Assembly (NCBI GenBank): GCA_014058105.1
Contig: JACGCM010001209.1
Span: 143,383-207,382, forward strand
Origin: Kingdonia uniflora
Lineage: Eukaryota > Streptophyta > Magnoliopsida > Ranunculales > Circaeasteraceae
Direction of reading: 5' to 3'
Length of the DNA stretch: 64,000 nucleotides
A program made the position numbers and the translations under genes. Positions 57,099-64,000 of this stretch are shown here, piece by piece. Under the pieces are notes generated by a model. That model worked only from the letters and a program-made list of their open reading frames with translations, was not told where the DNA came from and ran no database searches. How positions within the stretch are numbered: the stretch's first letter is position 1; every line of letters begins with the position of its first letter.

Positions 57099-58053
57099 GT
57101 TACCTACTCTATCCTAATTGGGATAAGAACTACACAATCTCTAGATCGAATTGAAACATAATATCAAAAATAAAAGTTAAAATACCAATGCAAAAATCAG
57201 GAAATACGTTAATGGTGACCAATTGTTTAGCAGATTTAATCTCTAAGAGAAGTATTACAATGGATGGTTTGACATACATGACGGGTAACTTTTCCTTGAA
57301 CATATTAGGATACAAGCGGTAGAATTTATTTTCTAAATCTTCGGGAGGCAGGTTCTAATTTCTAAAGTCGCGAATTGCATTTTTAGTCTCCCAAAAAATC
57401 AAATCAACTCGGTAAGTTGTCTAGCTATCAAACTTTCATAACAAAAATCGAAATCATATTACTCTAGAACACTCTTTTCGACAATCGTAGTGCACGTTTC
57501 ATCAAGCAATGTCCGTAAAATGTTACCCTTATTTGAAATCTTCTATTTAATAATGCCACATTAATTCTAGAACTTCACAGAGCTTTATTAAATAATAAAA
57601 ATGTCATATTAGGGTAACATTTTACGAACATTCCTTGAATAAGGGTGCACCACGATTGTCGATGAGGGGTGCTCTAGAGCAATATGATGTCGATTTTTGT
57701 TATAGAAGTTTGATATTGGGATTGACTGGGGTAGGAGCTTATCGATGGATTTGAGTTTTCGGGAGACTAAAAATGTAATCCGAGACTTTAGAAAATTAGA
57801 ACCTGCCTAGGAAGCTTTAGAAAATAAATTCTACCGCTTGTATCCTAATATGTTCAAGGAAAATCCTCGTCATGCACGTCAAACCATCCATTGTAATACT
57901 TATCTTCGAGATTGAATATGCTAAACAATTTGTCACCAGTGAGGTATTTCCTGATTTTTACATTGGTATTTTAAAAATTATGTTTTGATATTATGTTTTA
58001 ATTTGATCCAAAGATTGGGTAGTTCTCATCCCAATTAGGATAAAGTAGGTAAC
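57099..58053. repeat. 955-bp foldback element (near-complete palindrome)
   Basis: The outer ends GTTACCTACTCTATCCTAAT and ATTAGGATAAAGTAGGTAAC are inverted, and matching blocks continue inward in mirror order to the centre near 57576 (ACAATCGTAGTGCAC with GTGCACCACGATTGT; GTAAAATGTTACCC with GGGTAACATTTTAC). Arms are about 450 bp with a short loop and moderate divergence. Both arms contain CGCTTGTATCCTAATATGTT-type sequence with short coding-like stretches. No transposase. No clear target duplication found. Confidence 0.9.
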
Positions 58054-61000
58054 ACTAAATTCAAGGATGCATCGAAAAAAACCTAGGCATAGCTAGACAG
58101 CGACTAAGAAATAAAAACTAGATGTTACGGAAAAGATAGGCATAATAATATATTATATGAAAAATACCTGGTGTTCATGTTATAAAGCTGTACATGGCAC
58201 CTTATAGTGCCCGTATACAAAACATCATACAACATTTTAAATAGAACTTTTAGACATAACTAGACAAGTACGAGACAGAGAAGAAAAAATACACAATGCT
58301 ACAAAAGACTTAAAAAGATAAAATCTTCCATGGGAGGAAAGTAAATGATGCTCATGTTATACAAATGTAGAGAAAACCTACTGCGTCCAAAGACGGATAC
58401 AGATATTGGAATAGGAGTTACAACTCCATTTCCGTAAAACTAGGTCGGGGATTAATAATAGCACCCTCGGTTTTCAATTTTAATGCCACACGTACTATTT
58501 TCTATTTTGACTATTCTAGGAATCATCTCTTGTCAATTTTTTGATCCAATTATAAGCATATATAAGTTTCTATATTGTAATATACCAAACAATAGATGTG
58601 AATTCTAATTGTCCTTTCACGTATTAGATGTGAGTTGGTATCACTGTAGGACAATGAAGATACATCCATATTATCACGTATTACCACAAAGCATCACTTC
58701 CCCAATACTAAAAGGAGAGAAAAAATCACCACACCGCCACATTTAATTCCAAACGAAGGATTAGGATCAGGTACATAAGTAGGTTCTGATAGACTGCGTC
58801 ATTACGAGATTTTTGCATAATTTGCCTGATGAACAAACCACCACCATTATTAGGAAGCAACATTTTAGATACATGATCACCAAGAAGGCAAGCGTATATA
58901 AATTAGGCATAGCTAGACAACGATGAAGAAAGAAAAGAAAAAAAACCTAGATAATGTTGCGCAATATATAGACATACAAATCAAATAAATTCCATGAAAG
59001 AATATTTGGTGTTCAAAGTCATAAAGTTGTACATGGAAACTTATTGTGCCCACAGCCACACACACGGAATAAATTTAGGGCAATTAGCTTTTAAACCCTA
59101 CATAATGTCCACAATTGGTCTAACCCCATTAATTGTCATTTTTAGATTTTAGACCCTTTTGGACCCCTAAAACTTAAAATTAATACAACTGCCGAGATAC
59201 CATTCACTAACAATTTAAAACAACTTTTCCCAATAAAAATTACTTAAACCTAAACCACTTTTATCAACTAGTCATCCCAACCCGAAATTAGAATCAAGAA
59301 ACTATGAACATATAATAAAAAAGGGAAGAAGTTGGTATGGTTACCTATATTGATTACAAATTCTCACTATTGCACATGTGACATTGTAACAACTCCAGCA
59401 GGTTCCACAGCTACAAGAGCATATATGCTACTCTCAACAGAATTCTGCATTTACAAAATCCTCATGATAAGACTGACAAATTCTTATGAGGTTAGGAAGC
59501 AATCTAACAACAAATCCAAAAACTAACCAGTTCGTCCCCATCAGCCTCAAAAGTAAGTGTCTCCGAATTGAGTAAGCTTCTACTCCCACTGAATCCCTTG
59601 TATGATTTACGCCTCTTCAGTTGCATAGATTAGCTTGCTGGGACCATTGTCAATAGACAAAGTAAGCTTTCATACGAAAAAACTAAAACCAAACTAATGG
59701 AAACTATATAAATACATACAGAAGCTGGGTATGATATCTTCACTTCTTACCATCTCGATGATTTAAGTCCATGTAGTTGGTAAAGGCGAGAATCCAATTG
59801 TAATGGTAAAATTTCCTGCTTTAGCTACTTCCCAACAGTCAACACTTTGCTGTCTATCCTGTTTAGTCGTTGAGAGAAAAAGAGTCTCAGATCTAGCCAT
59901 CTAGGTAAAATTAACTACATACTGAGCACCTTAAAGGTGAGGTTGACACTTACTTTTAATGTGCAGGAAGTGCTTTAGAGCACCGGTAACTTCTGATAGT
60001 TGTATAAGGGGGGTGAAAAGGGCAGAAAATAGGAAAATCATAAACAGCGAAATAAACTGTGGTTGTTTTCGTTCATTTATAATTTCCACATGAGAAACCA
60101 TTCAAAATGGTTCCTGCCAGCAGACATCAAAATAAACAAGTATACAGCACCATTTGAGAGCTTTTGCTTTTGCGTTGACAGAGAACTTCAGACATAATTT
60201 TCAAACTTGTAGTGTTCATAAATAAAGAACGCCCTGATTCTACCTTACAAAAAGCACAAACGAAGAAACTCGCACATACAGATACACGCTGACACCAAGA
60301 TATAGAGTTCAGATTATGTGTATGCTATTACTTTCAAGACTCACAACTACGAGAATGTAGAATCTACAACACATAAGCGACAACATCCAACCACAAATTT
60401 TACTTTAACATCTCCAGGCTGCTTTGGCCATTTTTACTGGGCTGCTATTCCGCCCATTACAGAATACTGGAAAGGTAAAAAACGGAATGCTGGTTGTGTT
60501 GGTATCCTACCGAAGGAAGCTGCTACCTGAATATGGTAAGGGTCCTGAGTAAGATAGTGGATATGACAAAGGATCCACTGAAGAGAAACTTGACTCTCCA
60601 TGACCAAGTTTATTAAAAGGCTTCACCACTCAAATATGCTCAAAGAACATTGGTTAGCAATACCACTCCAGTATCGTAGTCAAGAAAATGGGTCTGCCCC
60701 TTTTCAAATGGGTGTTACACAGTACTATTCAAAATGAATGTATAGAAGCTAAAGAGATCTTTGTATTGCACCCACCATTTTTTTACTGCCTTTTCATTAC
60801 GGTACTTTTCTAGATGAGGAGATCTTAGATTATTCTTCCTAATGATCTCACACCCTGCTTTCCAGTCTTTACTGCCTTTTCATCATAATCAAAGTTCAAG
60901 GAATTTGGCCCACAGACTAGAGTCTACATTTGCTCACTATCTAATTTCATGGTTCACATCATGCAAAAAAAGCAAATGTGCATCTCAAAGCACTACACTA

Positions 61001-61477
61001 CCATTGAGCAGATTAGCAATTTTTCATATGAGAGAAACATATATCCCACATAATTCTAAAGCAACGGCAACCCGAACTCTCTAGATCCTATTCAGAGATG
61101 ATTTAAGTAGCTCAGGAGATAATCTCAACTCCTTCCTAACTCTTAACCTGTTAAAATCCTAATACCATTAAAAACTATTAAAGATACTCTAACGGCATCC
61201 TGCATAATAATAGTTTGTCCAGAATCGCAGTGACATTATTATTTAGCGGCAGCGGAGCAGCAGGTTCCCTTTAAAATAAGGATTAAGGAAAGCTTGGCTT
61301 GATAAGAGGTAAAGTTGAGGGCAGTTGTTTTTTGAACCATATCTAGCCGAGCCAGTAGCCGCTGCTACTTATAGTTGGCTGGTGCCTCTTTATTTCTTTC
61401 ACCAGTATATAAGTGACATAAGGTTACTAACAACCAAACAAAGTTCTCTGTAAATACTCACATAGTTTCATGATTGA
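58054..61477. other. Intergenic, repeats and unassigned exon-like pieces
   Basis: Three diverged direct copies of a ~130-bp unit lie at about 58080-58215, 58255-58380 and 58905-59060 (shared words GGCATAGCTAGACA, ATAAAG(C/T)TGTACATGG, TTA-TGTGCCC). A reverse-strand two-exon frame at 59626-59528 and 59444-59367 (starts MQLKRRKSYKGFSGSRS, 58 codons) has correct splice borders but matches no family I know. The rest of the stretch shows nothing I can support. Confidence 0.4.
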
Positions 61478-61609
61478 GAATTGTTGTGACGATGCCGCCG
61501 CAGAAGTAGAACAGGAACAGCACATTGTAAACCAGTACACGACGAATTGTTGTGACGATGCCGCCGCAGAAGTAGAACAGGAACAGCACATTGTAAACCA
61601 GTACACGAA
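61478..61609. repeat. Perfect 66-bp tandem duplication
   Basis: GAATTGTTGTGACGATGCCG begins at 61478 and 61544, and the whole 66-bp unit is repeated without visible change. 66 is a multiple of three, so it adds 22 codons in any frame. In one reverse frame it reads a hydrophobic segment (VYNVLFLFYFCGGIVTT). The perfect identity indicates a very recent event. Confidence 0.95.
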
Positions 61610-61992
61610 CATTTTGTAATCGGTCCGAGAAGATTGCAACAATTGATTAGCTCTAAATCAGAAACCACATATGTTAAACCAACGTGAAATCTATTGAGGA
61701 ACGTCAGCTTTACTAAATTTATTTTAATAAGTTAAAAATATAGAGGCATAACACATCAAAATCCTCTGATATACCAAAGAAATGTCTTTTTGTGTATACT
61801 TCAACTAAATTAGTGATTCATATCTCTATCTGATAACACAATGTGATAATTTGAAGTGGAAATGGGTCACTTCATACATATAAATGTAGTATATTAGTTA
61901 CCGTAAGAAATATTACTGTACCTTGTCCAAATTCTTCTTTTGCAGCTTCTTCATATAAAAATCCAGCTCTTCGTCCTTCAGTTTATAACTGT
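61610..61992. other. Intergenic, nothing recognised
   Basis: AT-rich sequence. A reverse-strand exon-like end (KLKDEELDFYMKKLQKKNLD) lies at about 61990-61923 next to a GT donor and may belong to the gene segment of the adjacent palindrome. Confidence 0.4.
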
Positions 61993-63505
61993 AAGGATGA
62001 TTTAAGTATCTTATCTAATGCATTTACGCATTATATCTTATACAGGAAAAACTAATATTGTCCACATGATACATAAAATTAATCTATAAGAAGAAATTAA
62101 CCATGTCTCAAGAATAATATACGGGCCTTCAACTTTAACCGTAAAGACTTCTTTTAGATCTTTTTCAGTGATTGCCTATAAACAACACACCAAGCTTGTA
62201 AATGTATCTTTTAGCTCTTCTTTTAGATCAATCGAACAGTAATTAAAATCATTTTTTAAAAATTTAGTTACCTCTTTTCTCAAGCCCAAATCAGCTTCAA
62301 TTAGTTTAAACTTTCTTTTTAATTGCTCCGTCTCATTATTTGGACTCGTAGCTCCCGCAAAACGAAAAATTGGTAATTTTTATTCAAAATCTTTTTTTCT
62401 TTAAGTTTAACATGAAACTTTGAGATCTTAGAATTTATTTCTTAAGTTCAAGCAGCATCTCAGAGCTAATTAATTTTTCATTAAATGCATCCATATAAGA
62501 AATTATACCTTTAACAATAAAACCACCAGTTAAAAACACTTGAATGTATGTATAGTTTATTATTCACTCGTTTTCTTGAGAATGGATTAAGACTTGTGTT
62601 ATCTCAATCACCTTGATATAGAACAATTTCTCAATGCCCTTTAGCACAATTTATCACTCAATTAAGTGCAAGAACTCTTGCCAAAATCACATTTGTCATC
62701 GTTTCGAACTTCCATCTATCGTTATTTTGTTCTTGCTGCTACTGCTTGACAAAATAACGATGAAGAAGAAGTCCAAAACAATAATAAATGTGATTTTTGC
62801 AAAAATTCTGTAGTTAATCGGTGATAACTTGTACTAGAGGGTATTCGAGAAAGTTTTCTACACCAAGGTGATTGAGACAACATGTATCCCAATCCATTCT
62901 CAAAAAACCGAACGAATAATAAACTATACATATATTCAAGTGCTTTAACTGATAGTTTTATTGTTTATGGTATAATTTCTGATATGGATGCATCCAAGAA
63001 AAATTAGTCCTCTCTGAGATACTGCTTGAACTTAAGGATGAAAATGCTAGGATCTCAAAGTTTCGTGTTAAACTTAAAGAAGAAAAAGATTTTGAAATAA
63101 ACACTATCAATTCTTTCGCTTTGCAGGCACTGCAAATCCAAAAGAACGAGACGGAGCAATTAAAAGGAAATTAAAACTAGTCAAAACTGATTTGAGCTTG
63201 AAAAAGAGGTAACTAAATTTATAAAAAAATAGCTTTAATTACTGTTAGATTGATCTAAAAGAAGAGCTAAAATTTATTTACAAGTTTGTTGTGTTGCTTA
63301 TAGGCAATCATTAAAGAAAAGCTAAAGAAGTTTTTACGGTTAGAGTTGAGGCCCGTACATATTCTTGAAACAAGGTCAATTTCTTCTTATAAATCAATTT
63401 TATGTATGATGTAGATAACATTGGTTTTTTATGTATGATGTAGATAACATTTATGCATTAAACATGATGCATAAATGAATTAGACATGATGCTTAAATCA
63501 TCATA
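61993..63505. repeat. 1.5-kb inverted duplication of an exon-intron segment
   Basis: Two arms of about 750 bp mirror each other around 62739. The innermost stem is CGTTATTTTGT (62720-62730) and ACAAAATAACG (62749-62759) with an 18-nt loop. Left-arm reverse-strand exons (about 62335-62275 ending GAG/GTAACT, and 62175-62100 after an AG: ITEKDLKEVF then VEGPYIILET) correspond to right-arm forward-strand sequence at about 63140-63212 and 63304-63375 with the same splice borders. Arms differ by substitutions and indels, and the right arm has frame breaks. The coiled-coil-like source gene is not recognised. Confidence 0.88.
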
Positions 63506-64000
63506 CAAACTCACAATAAATGCATATGCCATCTTAGGCCGTCTTCTTGAGGAATGGATGAAGATAACTTGGTTAATTGATGTGCTTCGTTTTTGCTTGA
63601 ATTTTATAGCGCCTCCTAGGCAGCCTCCACTTTATCAACCACTACATCCTTATTGTCATGGGTTCTGACTTCCTCTCTGAAGACCCTCCACAGAGGGGTA
63701 TGTAGCAGACCTCGCTACAGGGGTGAGCGCAAATAGTGAGTGATAGATAAACGTCTCAGACATTATATACAGCTCTTGAAATGAAAAGCATGCCCTCTTC
63801 TATGACAGATCACAGTACTTAAGCTAACAAAATATTCCGAAAAAGAAATTACAATACGCACTCTATCAAATTATTAGTTGGATGCCATTGCAAGAAGTGT
63901 TTACAAATTTGTAATGGCGCTTCTCACTCCAAATAAAGAACGATGATTTTGGACCTAAGATATTGTTTTCAATTTCAGAGTTTATGCCTACAAATATTCC
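63506..64000. other. Window end, no gene recognised
   Basis: A short proline-rich frame near 63600-63665 (PPRQPPLYQPLHPY) has no supporting context. The rest is AT-rich. Confidence 0.4.

Noticed and set aside
1..64000. CRISPR arrays, bacterial operons, rRNA genes, organellar insertions
   Set aside because: No evenly spaced repeats with unique spacers, no ribosome-binding-site-driven gene runs and no recognisable rRNA or plastid/mitochondrial gene sequence were seen.

Overview
The window is nuclear DNA of a flowering plant, most likely a eudicot. Genes have short GT-AG introns, AT-rich noncoding sequence, Copia, Ty3/gypsy-type and PIF/Harbinger elements, a CC-NB-LRR resistance gene, a seed oleosin and a plant-type Aurora kinase. 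I cannot name the species. There are no operons, CRISPR arrays or prokaryotic signals.

Layout. 1-9.9 kb: AT-rich sequence with decayed gene pieces (the 3' end of a GrpE co-chaperone gene; a kinesin-14 fragment with one in-frame stop) and several local duplications. 9.9-28.5 kb: a transposon nest in and around a broken LRR receptor-kinase gene. It holds Copia-1 (carrying a 1.08 kb Pack-type element with three exons resembling WEE1 kinase), a 6.46 kb PIF/Harbinger element that splits the kinase coding sequence exactly and also carries a plant-mobile-domain gene, and Copia-2 (complete, reverse strand, perfect 5-bp target duplication). 30.5-33.6 kb: an intact single-exon CC-NB-LRR gene. 35.1-37.7 kb: a complete nine-exon Aurora kinase gene (reverse strand). 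39.2-42.0 kb: a four-exon GDSL esterase/lipase gene with a hairpin in its third intron, followed by a broken tandem copy. 42.7-43.1 kb: an oleosin gene with a seed/ABA-type promoter. 44.8-50.8 kb: a 5.97 kb LTR element without coding capacity (LARD-like), with a 1.46 kb internally deleted LTR element nested in one LTR. 51.3-52.4 kb: a complete four-exon pathogen-related protein gene (reverse strand). 53.6-64 kb: a Tourist-like MITE, a PPR-like fragment, a LINE-derived RNase H-like fragment, and two large palindromes (0.95 kb and 1.5 kb), the second an inverted duplication of an exon-intron segment.

The intact genes are unrelated housekeeping, defence and seed genes rather than a cluster with one function. 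The most unusual content is in mobile DNA: gene capture by the Pack-type element, the Harbinger element with a second gene module, and three hairpin-forming loci that could produce small RNAs. Exon structures, target duplications and insertion order were read directly from the sequence; family names come from recognised motifs without a database search.
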